64,000 nt of DNA, from contig CAMLQG010000002.1 of assembly GCA_946482075.1 (NCBI GenBank), positions 15,303-79,302 on the forward strand, read 5' to 3'. Positions 1-8,079 of the stretch are shown here, one piece after another. The number at the start of each line of letters is the position of its first letter. Position 1 is the first letter of the stretch. The translations under genes and the position numbers were made by a program. The stretch comes from an uncultured Erythrobacteraceae bacterium. Lineage in GTDB: Bacteria; Pseudomonadota; Alphaproteobacteria; Sphingomonadales; Sphingomonadaceae. The notes beneath the pieces were generated by a model, which saw nothing but the letters and a program-made list of their open reading frames with translations, was not told the origin of the DNA and did no database searches.

Positions 1-82
1 GCGGCCGGCCTCGTCCACGCCGGCAACGGGCAAAATCCCGCCTTCGTCGGACCCAAAATCGGGGTAAGGTGTTCCAGCCAGC

Positions 83-1231
83 ATGAGAAACTATTCGATC
101 CTGTCGACCGCCCTTCTATCGGCCTGCGCGCTCGCCATCGCAAGCTGCGGCAGCGAAGCGGTTGGGGAAAGCCCAAAAGCCGCTGCCGGCAAACCCTTCA
201 CGGTCACCGAGAAGGGCCGCTTCGACGAGCCCTGGGCAATGGCGTTCGAGCCCGACACCGGCCATCTCTTCATCACCGAGAAGAAAGGCAGGATCGCGAT
301 ACTCACCGAGGACGGCCGGCGCGGCTCGGTCTCGGGCGTGCCCGCGGTCGCCTACGGCGGACAGGGCGGATTGGGGGATTTCGCCTTCGCGCCCGACTAT
401 GCCAACAGCAAGGCAGTCTATCTGAGCTGGGCGGAAGCAGGCGAAGGCAATGTCCGCGGAGCCGCTCTGGGCCGGGCGACGCTGGCCTGCAGCCAACCGA
501 CCGCCTGCGCGCTGAACGATCTCCAAGTGATCTGGCGCCAGACGCCCAAGGTTTCCGGCCAGGGCCATTATTCCCACCGCATCGCCTTTTCGCCCGACGG
601 CGCCAGGCTGTTCCTCGCTTCGGGCGAGCGGCAGAAGATGCAGCCCGCGCAGGATCTCGACACCAATCTCGGCAAGGTCCTGCGCCTGAATCTCGACGGT
701 ACTCCGGCCTCCGGCAATCCCTTCGCCGGCAAAGGCAGCCCAGCCGACCAGATCTGGTCCTACGGCCACCGCAACATATTGGGCCTCGCTTTCGACGCGC
801 AGGGCAGGCTGTGGGATCTGGAACATGGCCCCGCTGGGGGCGACGAGCTCAATCTGGTCAGACAAGGGGTCAATTACGGCTGGCCGCTGGTATCCGACGG
901 CGATCATTACAGCGGCGAGAAGATCCCGCGCAACGCCACGCGGCCCGACCTCGCCACCCCCGCGATCAGCTGGAACCCGGTGATCGCACCGGGCAATTTC
1001 ATCTTCTATTCGGGTGACGCCTTTCCGGATTGGAAGGGCGACCTGCTGACCCCGGGACTCAAGACGCAGAGCCTCGTCCATGTGCGGATCGAGGGCGAGA
1101 AAGCGCGTGAAGTGGCCCGCTACGACATGGGCGGCCGCATGCGCGCGATCGCGCAGGGGCCGGACGGCGCTGTATGGGTGATCGGGGACGAGGCCAATGC
1201 GCCGCTCTTGAAGCTGGTGCCCGCGAAGTAA
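83..1231 (+). CDS. PQQ-dependent sugar dehydrogenase, exported lipoprotein
   Basis: The 382-residue product resembles the sorbosone/soluble glucose dehydrogenase family, six-bladed propellers that use PQQ to oxidise sugars in the periplasm. The N-terminus is a lipoprotein signal with lipobox IASC and Cys22 as the predicted lipidated residue. Family-type blocks visible include EPWAMAFEPD, a GGLGDFAF loop, GHYSHRIAFSPDG, NLGKVLRLNLDG and the YGHRNILGLAFD / DLEHGPAGGDELN segment that carries active-site residues in this family. The start follows the annotated Met, with no competing in-frame start nearby. No PQQ biosynthesis genes lie in the window, so cofactor supply must come from elsewhere. 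The substrate cannot be read from the sequence. Confidence 0.9.
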   Translation: MRNYSILSTALLSACALAIASCGSEAVGESPKAAAGKPFTVTEKGRFDEPWAMAFEPDTGHLFITEKKGRIAILTEDGRRGSVSGVPAVAYGGQGGLGDFAFAPDYANSKAVYLSWAEAGEGNVRGAALGRATLACSQPTACALNDLQVIWRQTPKVSGQGHYSHRIAFSPDGARLFLASGERQKMQPAQDLDTNLGKVLRLNLDGTPASGNPFAGKGSPADQIWSYGHRNILGLAFDAQGRLWDLEHGPAGGDELNLVRQGVNYGWPLVSDGDHYSGEKIPRNATRPDLATPAISWNPVIAPGNFIFYSGDAFPDWKGDLLTPGLKTQSLVHVRIEGEKAREVARYDMGGRMRAIAQGPDGAVWVIGDEANAPLLKLVPAK

Positions 1232-1237
1232 GAAAAC

Positions 1238-1328
1238 CGTCATTGCGAGGAGCGATAGCGACGAAGCAATCCATGGCCCCACGTGGAACTCTGGATTGCC
1301 ACGCGGCCTTCGGCCGCTCGCAATGACG
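1238..1328. repeat. Intergenic palindromic repeat (CGTCATTGCGAG type)
   Basis: A 91-bp element is bounded by the inverted termini CGTCATTGCGAG and CTCGCAATGACG. A related copy with the same ends lies at 4618-4708. It reads through as an open frame into the next gene and supplies a false upstream start at 1296. Confidence 0.8.
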
Positions 1329-1382
1329 CCGGAGAAGCAAGTGTCGACAACGCAGGCAATCACCCCTAATCGGCCCGCGCCC

Positions 1383-1889
1383 ATGGCTGACCTGATTCCC
1401 CTCGCCGATATCGATCCCGCCCTGATCGAGCAGCTGCTCGACCGCGCTTTCGAGCCCGGCCGCCACAAGCGCACCGCTTACAGAATCCGCGAAGGAACCG
1501 ACTGGCTGCCGGGGTTGAGCTTCGCCGCGCTGGACGATGACGGCTATCTCGTCGGCACGATCCAGACCTGGCCGGTGGCGCTGACCGATCCCGATGGCCG
1601 CGCCCATCCGATGCTGATGGTCGGCCCCGTGGCCGTGGTGCCGGAACGGCAGGGCGAAGGCTATGGCAAGGCGCTGATGGTGGCGATGCTGGCGGCGCTC
1701 GACGACCGCGCGCCGCTGCCGCAAGTGATGATCGGGGACGAGGACTATTACGGCCGCTTCTGGGGCTTCGTCGCCGCGCCCACCCAAGGGTGGCAGGTTC
1801 CGGGTCCGGTGGACCCGAAGCGCCTGCTGGTCCGCTGCGCCAATCCCGGCGTCCTGCCGGCGCAAGGCATGCTGGGCCCCTGGCGCTAA
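1383..1889 (+). CDS. GNAT family N-acetyltransferase
   Basis: About 168 residues from the Met at 1383 (MADLIPLADIDPAL). The acetyl-CoA binding motif A is clear: VGPVAVVPERQGEGYGKALM, of the R/Q-x-x-G-x-G/A type, followed by a helix and a YYGRFWGF segment typical of the C-terminal half of GNAT folds. The open frame extends upstream to 1296, but that part is the palindromic repeat, so I prefer 1383; 1323 is an alternative. The protein would transfer an acetyl group from acetyl-CoA to an unknown amine. It stands alone, between the repeat and a 400-bp non-coding stretch. Confidence 0.85.
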   Translation: MADLIPLADIDPALIEQLLDRAFEPGRHKRTAYRIREGTDWLPGLSFAALDDDGYLVGTIQTWPVALTDPDGRAHPMLMVGPVAVVPERQGEGYGKALMVAMLAALDDRAPLPQVMIGDEDYYGRFWGFVAAPTQGWQVPGPVDPKRLLVRCANPGVLPAQGMLGPWR

Positions 1890-2118
1890 AAGCTTTCCTA
1901 CATCGCTGAAATGTGGCTTAAACTCGCGGATGACTTCCGCGACGCCTTCCCTTGTCTGCGCCCTGCTGGAAACGGCGGTAGAATGATGCCGCCGCGGAAA
2001 GTCACATATTGTTTCGTGCGGATCAGGCTGGATAGCGCAGCATTGCTGGGCTAGCTGAAAAAAGGAAAGAGGCACTTTCGCTCCGTTTTGTGTGAACCAG
2101 ACCAAACCCACCCCAATC

Positions 2119-2217
2119 CCGTCATCCCAGCGAAGGCTGGGATCGCTCTCGGCAAAGTGGTGCATTCGCCACAACGATCCCAGCCTTCGCTGGATGATGA
2201 AATGGGAGGGAATGACG
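2119..2217. repeat. Intergenic palindromic repeat (CCCAGCGAAGGCTGGGA type)
   Basis: Perfect 19-bp inverted arms at 2127-2145 and 2175-2193 enclose a 29-nt loop, with GTCATCCC at the left and GAATGACG at the right. Read as protein it gives the PVIPAKAGI string that is often annotated in error. The rest of the 1890-2291 gap shows no convincing gene. Confidence 0.85.
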
Positions 2218-2291
2218 AAAGAAGAGGTGCTACTCCCGTACGCTACGCGGCAAGCATTGGCACAACCCCCGCCATCTGGCATCGCATTGTC

Positions 2292-2837
2292 ATGCCTTAC
2301 GAAGTCCCGCCCGAACTCGCCGGTATGTCGCTGACCGAAATCGCGCAGGCCGTCGCCGCGCGCAAGCTGCCGCCGGTCAGCGAATGGGACCCGCAGGAAC
2401 AGGCCGACAGCCAGATGCGCATCGCGGCGGACGGCACCTGGCATCACGAAGGATCGCCGATCACGCGCCCCGCCATGGTTCGCGCTTTCGCATCGCTGTT
2501 GAAACGCGATGCGGATGGGCGGCACTGGCTGGTGCTTCCCTACCAGAAGCAGAGCATCGAGGTAGAGGATGCCGCCTTCATCGCCACCGACATGCAGGCC
2601 AAGGACGGCTCTCTCGCTTTCCGGCTCAATACCGACGAGCTGGTGGTGGCCGGCCCCGACCATCCCCTGCGCGCGGCGGGCGATCCCGATGTTCCCGCGC
2701 TTTATCTCGCCGTGCGCAACGGGTGCGAGGCGCGATTGAACCGGTCGACCTATCAGCAGCTTGCCGATCACGCGCTGGCGACGAGTGACGATTGGACGGT
2801 GGAAAGCGGGGGGGCGCGGTTCGCGCTCGTTCCATGA
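2292..2837 (+). CDS. DUF1285 family protein
   Basis: From the Met at 2292 (MPYEVPPELAGMSLTEIAQA) the product is 181 residues. The segment WHHEGSPITRPAMVRAFASL followed by HWLVLPYQKQSIEVEDAAF is characteristic of DUF1285, a small two-domain family of unknown function, widespread in alpha- and gammaproteobacteria, for which I recall structures being available. The frame is open back to 2088 only because it reads through a palindromic repeat, so the longer start is rejected. The stop overlaps the start of the next gene by 4 bp (ATGA), indicating translational coupling with the Nudix hydrolase and the CCA enzyme downstream. That three-gene order is likely an operon. Confidence 0.85.
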   Translation: MPYEVPPELAGMSLTEIAQAVAARKLPPVSEWDPQEQADSQMRIAADGTWHHEGSPITRPAMVRAFASLLKRDADGRHWLVLPYQKQSIEVEDAAFIATDMQAKDGSLAFRLNTDELVVAGPDHPLRAAGDPDVPALYLAVRNGCEARLNRSTYQQLADHALATSDDWTVESGGARFALVP

Positions 2838-3436
2838 GGCACGCGCTGTTCGACCGGCTCGCCGCTCTGTTCGAGCATGGCCATGCGACCGAGGTTCCGG
2901 GCCTGCGCAGCGACCGGCGTTTCCATGCGGCCGACCGCGAGTTCCGCGAGGCCGCCGTGCTGATCGCAGTGACCGAACGGGACGATCCCGGCGTGCTGCT
3001 GATCCATCGGCCCAAGGAAATGCGCAGCCATGCAGGCCAGGTCGCTTTTCCCGGCGGCAAGATCGACGCGGGCGAGGATGCGGAGACAGCCGCCCTGCGC
3101 GAAGCGTGGGAGGAATTGGGCATCCGGCCCGAAGATGTGCGGGTGATCGGCAGCAGCGATCCCTATTACACCGGCACCGGCTTCCACATCGTGCCCGTGC
3201 TGGCGACCGTCCCGCCCGACCTGCCGATCACGCCCAATCCGGCGGAAGTGGACAGCTGGTTCGAGGCGCCCTTGCGCTTCATCCTCGATCCGGCGAACCA
3301 TATGGAGAAGAGCATCATCTATCAGGGGGTGCGGCGGCACTATCTGGAAATGCCGTGGGAAGGCCATCACATCTGGGGCGCGACTGCCGGCATCATCCAC
3401 AACCTGTCGCTGCGCATCCGCCATGGCGATGTCTGA
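2834..3436 (+). CDS. Nudix hydrolase, CoA pyrophosphatase type
   Basis: About 200 residues from ATG 2834. The Nudix box is complete: GGKIDAGEDAETAALREAWE, continuing with ELGI and containing the REAWEE metal-binding residues. It is preceded by LLIHRPKEMRSHAGQVAFPG, the NuCoA signature of CoA pyrophosphatases that cleave CoA to 3'-phosphoadenosine phosphate and phosphopantetheine derivatives. The start overlaps the DUF1285 stop (ATGA), and the end overlaps the CCA gene by 14 bp. The open frame extends back to 2792, but the ATGA overlap favours 2834. The function is assigned from motifs; activity on other nucleoside diphosphates cannot be excluded. Confidence 0.9.
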   Translation: MRHALFDRLAALFEHGHATEVPGLRSDRRFHAADREFREAAVLIAVTERDDPGVLLIHRPKEMRSHAGQVAFPGGKIDAGEDAETAALREAWEELGIRPEDVRVIGSSDPYYTGTGFHIVPVLATVPPDLPITPNPAEVDSWFEAPLRFILDPANHMEKSIIYQGVRRHYLEMPWEGHHIWGATAGIIHNLSLRIRHGDV

Positions 3437-4613
3437 CCGCCTGCTGCTTGCCGCCGGATGGACCCGGCGCGAAGGGCTTGCGCGCCTGGTGAAGGCGCTG
3501 GGGCCGGGGAATATCCGCTGGGTCGGCGGCGCGGTGCGCGACACGCTGCTGGGCCTCGACGTGAAGGACGTGGACGCCGCCACGCCGCTCACCCCGCACG
3601 AAGTGATCCGCAAGCTCAAGCCCGCGAAAATCCGCACCGCACCCACCGGGATCGATCACGGCACGATCACCGTCCTGCTGGACGACGGCAATGTCGAGAT
3701 CACCACGCTGCGCCATGATGTCTCGACCGATGGCCGCCGCGCGACGATCGAATATGCGCAGGACTGGCGCGACGATGCCGCACGCCGCGATTTCACGATC
3801 AACGCGCTCTATGCCGATCCCGACACGCTGGAGCTGTTCGACTATTTCGGCGGGCTGGAGGATCTGGCGCGCCGCCGGGTCCGCTTCATCGGCGATGCGC
3901 GCGAACGCATCCGCGAGGATCATCTGCGCATCCTGCGCTATTTCCGCTTCCAGGCGCGCTTCGGCTCGGAACTCGATGCCGAAGCGGAAGAGGCCTGCGC
4001 CGATCTGCGCGAGATGCTGAAGGGCCTCTCGCGCGAGCGGGTGGCGATGGAGCTGTTCAACCTCCTCGTGCTGGCCGATCCCGGCGCCACCGTGGCGCGC
4101 ATGGCGCGGCTGGGCATTCTGGCGGTGATCCTGCCCGAGAGCGGGGAAGCGGGCCTGCGCGCGCTGAACATGACGATCGCGGGGGAAGCGAAAGCCGGTC
4201 TCGCGCCCGATCCGATCCGCCGCCTCGCCGCGCTGATCCCGCCGGACGCGGCTGCGGCGCAAGCGGTCGCCGCGCGGCTGCGCCTCTCCAATGCGCAGCG
4301 CAAGCGGCTGGCCTGCGTAGCCCAACGCGAGCCGGCCGATGGCGAGAACCCGCGCGCGCTCGCCTATCGCGAAGGGCTGGACTGCACGCTCGACCGGCTG
4401 GTGATCCAAGGCCTGCCGGTGACCGAACTGGAAAGCTGGAGCGTGCCGAGCTTCCCCCTGAAAGGCGGCGCGATCGTCGCGCGCGGGATCAAGGCGGGGC
4501 CGGAAGTCGCGCGCATCCTGCGCGAAGTGGAGCAGCGCTGGATCGCGGAAGGCTTCCCGGATGCGGCGCGGATCGAAGCGCTGCTGGGTGAGGTGATGGG
4601 GAAATCGGCTTGA
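3423..4613 (+). CDS. cca: CCA tRNA nucleotidyltransferase / poly(A) polymerase family
   Basis: The 396-residue product has the class II nucleotidyltransferase head: IRWVGGAVRDTLLGL, then the metal-binding DVD in VKDVDAAT, then RRDFTINALY and the LEDLARRRVRFIGDARERI neck followed by DHLRILRYFRFQARF. These are the canonical motifs of enzymes that add or repair the 3'-CCA of tRNA. The length is normal for the alphaproteobacterial form. Met 3429 is an equally possible start. It overlaps the Nudix gene, and the three genes from 2292 appear co-transcribed. Poly(A) polymerase activity cannot be excluded by sequence alone. Confidence 0.93.
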   Translation: MAMSDRLLLAAGWTRREGLARLVKALGPGNIRWVGGAVRDTLLGLDVKDVDAATPLTPHEVIRKLKPAKIRTAPTGIDHGTITVLLDDGNVEITTLRHDVSTDGRRATIEYAQDWRDDAARRDFTINALYADPDTLELFDYFGGLEDLARRRVRFIGDARERIREDHLRILRYFRFQARFGSELDAEAEEACADLREMLKGLSRERVAMELFNLLVLADPGATVARMARLGILAVILPESGEAGLRALNMTIAGEAKAGLAPDPIRRLAALIPPDAAAAQAVAARLRLSNAQRKRLACVAQREPADGENPRALAYREGLDCTLDRLVIQGLPVTELESWSVPSFPLKGGAIVARGIKAGPEVARILREVEQRWIAEGFPDAARIEALLGEVMGKSA

Positions 4614-4617
4614 CCAT

Positions 4618-4708
4618 CGTCATTGCGAGCGACCGCAGGTCGCGCGGCAATCCAGAGCGGCTATGGGTGGCTCTGGATCGCCACGGACCTCCGGCCCTCG
4701 CGATGACG
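4618..4708. repeat. Intergenic palindromic repeat, second CGTCATTGCGAG copy
   Basis: Same class and same 91-bp length as the element at 1238-1328, with ends CGTCATTGCGAG and CTCGCGATGACG. It lies 4 bp after the cca stop. The remaining 250 bp up to the helicase start show no gene and are probably its long leader. Confidence 0.8.
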
Positions 4709-4957
4709 ACTGGAAGAGGGACTCGCGCAAATTCATTGCATTGCAACAATTTTCGCCTATATGCGCCTCAGCTTCCGGCGCGATTTAACCCGCGCAGTCG
4801 GCTGCGAGCGTGAAACGCCCTGAGCTCAAACGGCAGGGATGTCCCGCACCGACGCATGGTGAGCACCGCTGTAAAGCTTCCCTTTTTCACGCTTGGGTCG
4901 CCGAATGACCCAACACGCGCCCGGCCTGTGTCCGCGGCGCCCAATGTGAGTATTTGA

Positions 4958-6517
4958 ATGTCCAATTTCGAACAGTTCGGCCTCGCCGAACCTATCCTGC
5001 GCGCGCTTTCCGGCAAGGGCTATGGCGATCCGACGCCGATCCAGCAGAACGCGATCCCCGCGCTGATGGAAGGCCGCGACCTGCTTGGCATCGCGCAGAC
5101 CGGCACCGGCAAGACCGCTGCCTTCTCGCTGCCCTCGCTCCACCGCCTCGCCGCCGATCCGGTCGGCCGCAAGAACGCCGCCTGCCGCATGCTGGTGCTG
5201 TCGCCCACGCGCGAACTCGCCGCCCAGATCGCAGAGAACATGGCGAAATATGCCCGCTATCTCGACCTCTCGGTGCGCTGCGTGTTCGGCGGCGTTCCCG
5301 TTGGCAAGCAGGCCCGCCAGCTGGTGCCCGGCTGCGACGTCCTCGTCGCCACGCCCGGCCGCCTGCTCGACCTGATCGACCAGCGCGCCCTCACTCTGCG
5401 CCATGTCGAGATCTTCGTGCTCGACGAAGCGGACCAGATGATGGATCTCGGCTTCATCAAGCCACTGACCCGCATCGCCGCCATGCTGCCCGAAAAGCGC
5501 CAGAGCCTGTTCTTCTCCGCCACCATGCCCCAGGCGATCGCGGAGCTCGGCAAGCGCTTCATCAAGAATCCGGTGCGCGTGGAGGTGGCCCCGCAGGCCA
5601 CCACCGCGGAACGGATCGAACAATTCGCCACCTTCATCAACCAGGCGGAAAAGCAGGCGCTTCTCACCCTGTCCCTGAAGAAAGGCCTGGCGGACAAGTC
5701 GATCGACCGCACGCTGGTCTTCACCCGCACCAAGCATGGCGCGGACCGCGTGGTGCGCCATCTATCCGCCGCCGGCATCGTTTCGGCCGCGATCCACGGC
5801 AACAAGACCCAGGCTCAGCGCACCCGCGCGATCGAAGGCTTCCGTTCCGGCCATGTGCCGGTGCTGGTGGCGACGGACATCGCCGCACGCGGGATCGACA
5901 TCCCGGGCGTGAGCCATGTGTTCAATTTCGAGCTGCCCAACGTGTCGGAACAGTATGTCCACCGCATCGGCCGCACCGCGCGCGCCGGGGCGGAAGGCGT
6001 GGCGATCTCCTATGTCGCGCCGGACGAAGTCGCCTATCTGCGCGGGATCGAGCGGCTGACCGGCGTGAAGCTCAGCCAGGTCAAGCTGCCCGAAGACTTC
6101 CTCGCGCAGGCGGCCCAGCTGCCCAAGGCGGGCCGCGGGCCCGCCGGGGCCGAGCGCGCCGAAAGCGATCCGCGCGAGCGCCAGCGCCGCAATCCGCGCG
6201 GCTCCGCCCCGCCGCGCCGGGACAAGCGCGCGCAGGTCCGCCCGGTCCATGGCGAAGGCAGAGGCAAGGCCCGGAACGAGCAGCGCAACGAGCGTGGCGG
6301 CGAACATCGTCGTGACCAGCGACAGGGCGAACAGCGCCGCGCCGACCACCGCAACGACCATCGCCAGGGTGAGCAACGGCATGGCGAGAACCGCCGCGCC
6401 GACCATCGCCAGAGCGAACGCCGTGGCGGCGATCAGCAACGCCCGTCGGGCAAGCCCCGCTTCGGCCAGGGTGGCCAGGGCGCTCAACGCCGACGCGATG
6501 CGGCGCCGGTTCGCTGA
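4958..6517 (+). CDS. DEAD-box RNA helicase, RhlE-like
   Basis: All DEAD-box motifs are present in 519 residues: the Q motif (FGLAEPILRAL ... PTPIQQNAIP), motif I AQTGTGKT, Ia PTRELAAQ, Ib TPGRLLDL, motif II DEAD (VLDEADQM), motif III FFSATM, motif V ATDIAARGIDI and motif VI HRIGRTARAG. The catalytic core ends near residue 375. The C-terminal 140 residues are a low-complexity basic tail with near-tandem units such as RRDQRQGEQRRADHRNDHRQ, typical of RhlE-type helicases that bind structured RNA or ribosome precursors. It is monocistronic with a long upstream leader, which in this family is often cold-regulated; that is inference. Confidence 0.92.
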   Translation: MSNFEQFGLAEPILRALSGKGYGDPTPIQQNAIPALMEGRDLLGIAQTGTGKTAAFSLPSLHRLAADPVGRKNAACRMLVLSPTRELAAQIAENMAKYARYLDLSVRCVFGGVPVGKQARQLVPGCDVLVATPGRLLDLIDQRALTLRHVEIFVLDEADQMMDLGFIKPLTRIAAMLPEKRQSLFFSATMPQAIAELGKRFIKNPVRVEVAPQATTAERIEQFATFINQAEKQALLTLSLKKGLADKSIDRTLVFTRTKHGADRVVRHLSAAGIVSAAIHGNKTQAQRTRAIEGFRSGHVPVLVATDIAARGIDIPGVSHVFNFELPNVSEQYVHRIGRTARAGAEGVAISYVAPDEVAYLRGIERLTGVKLSQVKLPEDFLAQAAQLPKAGRGPAGAERAESDPRERQRRNPRGSAPPRRDKRAQVRPVHGEGRGKARNEQRNERGGEHRRDQRQGEQRRADHRNDHRQGEQRHGENRRADHRQSERRGGDQQRPSGKPRFGQGGQGAQRRRDAAPVR

Positions 6518-6539
6518 CGAGATAGGCTAAGGCTAAACT

Positions 6540-6628
6540 CCGTTCGTGCTGAGCTTGTCGAAGCACCGTTTTTTGTTTCAACAGCGGCAACAAGAAGGAC
6601 GGTCCTTCGACAAGCTCAGGACGAACGG
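6540..6628. repeat. Palindromic repeat between convergent genes, possible bidirectional terminator
   Basis: Two 29-bp arms at 6540-6568 and 6600-6628 are inverted copies with only two mismatches (core GAGCTTGTCGAAG / CTTCGACAAGCTC). The 31-nt loop holds a T6 run. It sits between the helicase and arylesterase 3' ends, where it could terminate both. Confidence 0.75.
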
Positions 6629-6639
6629 GCTAGTTTGAC

Positions 6640-7341
6640 TTATTTCACCGCCGGCAGCGCCGCCATCACCGGCGCGCTGGTCGCGGCGACGAGTTCCTCG
6701 ATCCCGCGCGCAGTCGGGTGGAGATGATCCTCCTGGATCAGTTCCGGCTTGTCGTAGATGGGTTCCAGGAAGAACGGCACCAGCTTCGCGCCATATTCCT
6801 CCGCCAGTGCAGGATAGACTGCATCGTAGGCCGCGACGAATTCCTGGCCCATGTTGGGCGGTGCGCGCATGCCCATCAGGATGACGGGAATACCGCGCTT
6901 CTTGAGTTCCGCCAGGATCGCCGAAAGGTTGGCTTTCGTCTGCCCGGGCGACAGGCCGCGCAGCAGGTCGTTGGCGCCCAGTTCCACGATCGCGAGTTCC
7001 GGCGGCAGCTTCTGGCTGTCCAGGGTGAAGGCCAGCCGCTGCAGCCCGGCGGCGGTCGTATCGCCGGAAACGCCGGCATTCGTCACCCGCGCATTGATGC
7101 CCTTGATCCTCAGCGCCGCTTCCAGCCGGGCGGGATAGCTCTCATCCTTGGCGACATTGTAACCCGCGAACAGGCTGTTACCGAAGGCCAGTATGCGCCG
7201 CTCCGGCCCCATGACGGGGAGGACATCGGCCCTTGCGGCCTTATCCTTGTCGGTCGGCGGGGGCGGCGCCTCGCTGCCGCATGCGGCGAGGGAAAGCGCC
7301 AAAGCGCAGCCGCCCAGAACCGAAATCCATTTCCCACGCAT
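6640..7341 (-). CDS. SGNH/GDSL arylesterase-thioesterase, TesA-like lipoprotein
   Basis: The 233-residue protein has a lipoprotein signal (LSLAAC, Cys21). The SGNH blocks are present: block I as GNSLFAGY (Ser56), block II GVSGDTT, block III GAND (Asn124) and block V DHLHP (Asp205, His208). Block I has Asn where the family usually has Asp, so it reads GNSL instead of GDSL. A good Shine-Dalgarno sequence (AAGGAGC) lies 9 nt before the ATG. It is divergent, 48 bp from the ABC ATPase gene, reproducing the conserved tesA / ybbA-ybbP neighbourhood known from enterobacteria. The role is hydrolysis of aryl or acyl esters at the cell envelope; the natural substrate is unknown. Confidence 0.9.
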   Translation of the reverse strand: MRGKWISVLGGCALALSLAACGSEAPPPPTDKDKAARADVLPVMGPERRILAFGNSLFAGYNVAKDESYPARLEAALRIKGINARVTNAGVSGDTTAAGLQRLAFTLDSQKLPPELAIVELGANDLLRGLSPGQTKANLSAILAELKKRGIPVILMGMRAPPNMGQEFVAAYDAVYPALAEEYGAKLVPFFLEPIYDKPELIQEDHLHPTARGIEELVAATSAPVMAALPAVK

Positions 7342-7389
7342 TCGCCAAGCTCCTTGCCCGTCACCCCCTAGCTATGCCATCCCCGGCGA

Positions 7390-8079
7390 GTGACAAGTGC
7401 CCCTGCTATCCAAGCCCACAATCTGACGCTCACTCTCGGCCGCGGCGATGGCGCGGTGGAGATCCTGCGCGGGATCGACCTGATCGTGCGGAGCGGCGAG
7501 ACGATCGCGCTCCTCGGCCCCTCGGGATCGGGCAAGAGCTCGCTGATGTCGGTGCTGTCCGGCCTCGAACGGGCGAGCGGCGGAACGCTCAGCGTGGCCG
7601 GGCAGGACTTCGCCGCAATGGATGAAGATGCGCTGGCGATGGCGCGGCGCGGGCGGATCGGCATCGTACTCCAGGCCTTCCACCTGCTGCCGACCATGAC
7701 CGCGCTGGAGAATGTCGCGACCCCGCTGGAACTGGACGGCCAGCCCGATGCCCGCGCCCGAGCCGAGGCGGAGCTCGCATCGGTCGGCCTCGGCCATCGG
7801 CTCGGCCATTATCCGGCCCAGCTTTCGGGGGGCGAACAGCAGCGCGTGGCGATAGCCCGCGCCATCGCGCCCCGCCCGCCGCTGATCTTCGCGGACGAGC
7901 CGACCGGCAATCTCGACGTCGCGACCGGGGGCGGGATCATGGATCTGCTCTTTGCCCGGCAGGCGGAGATCGGAGCGACGCTGGTGGTCATCACGCATGA
8001 CCCCGCCCTGGCGGCCCGCTGCGCCCGGGTCGTCACGCTGGCGGATGGCCGCATAGCCTCCGACACTCGGGGCGAATGA
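7390..8079 (+). CDS. ABC transporter ATP-binding protein, LolD/YbbA-like
   Basis: 229 residues starting at GTG 7390. Walker A is GPSGSGKSS (43-51), the Q-loop lies in [16 protein letters not shown], the signature is LSGGEQQ (145-151), Walker B is LIFADEPTG and the H-loop is VVITHD. This is the MacB/LolD-type ATPase class that pairs with FtsX-like permeases and drives mechanotransmission or lipoprotein/lipid extraction, not solute import. The stop overlaps the start of the permease gene by 4 bp (ATGA), so the two form one transporter. Confidence 0.92.
   Translation: MTSAPAIQAHNLTLTLGRGDGAVEILRGIDLIVRSGETIALLGPSGSGKSSLMSVLSGLERASGGTLSVAGQDFAAMDEDALAMARRGRIGIVLQAFHLLPTMTALENVATPLELDGQPDARARAEAELASVGLGHRLGHYPAQLSGGEQQRVAIARAIAPRPPLIFADEPTGNLDVATGGGIMDLLFARQAEIGATLVVITHDPALAARCARVVTLADGRIASDTRGE

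Noticed and set aside
1059..2771. 570-codon minus-strand open frame
   Set aside because: It crosses the acetyltransferase, a palindromic repeat and DUF1285 in antisense, without any recognisable motif.
6249..6530. Alternative plus-strand gene over the helicase tail
   Set aside because: It is a shadow frame of the repetitive basic tail, with Ala/Thr/Arg composition produced by the frame shift.
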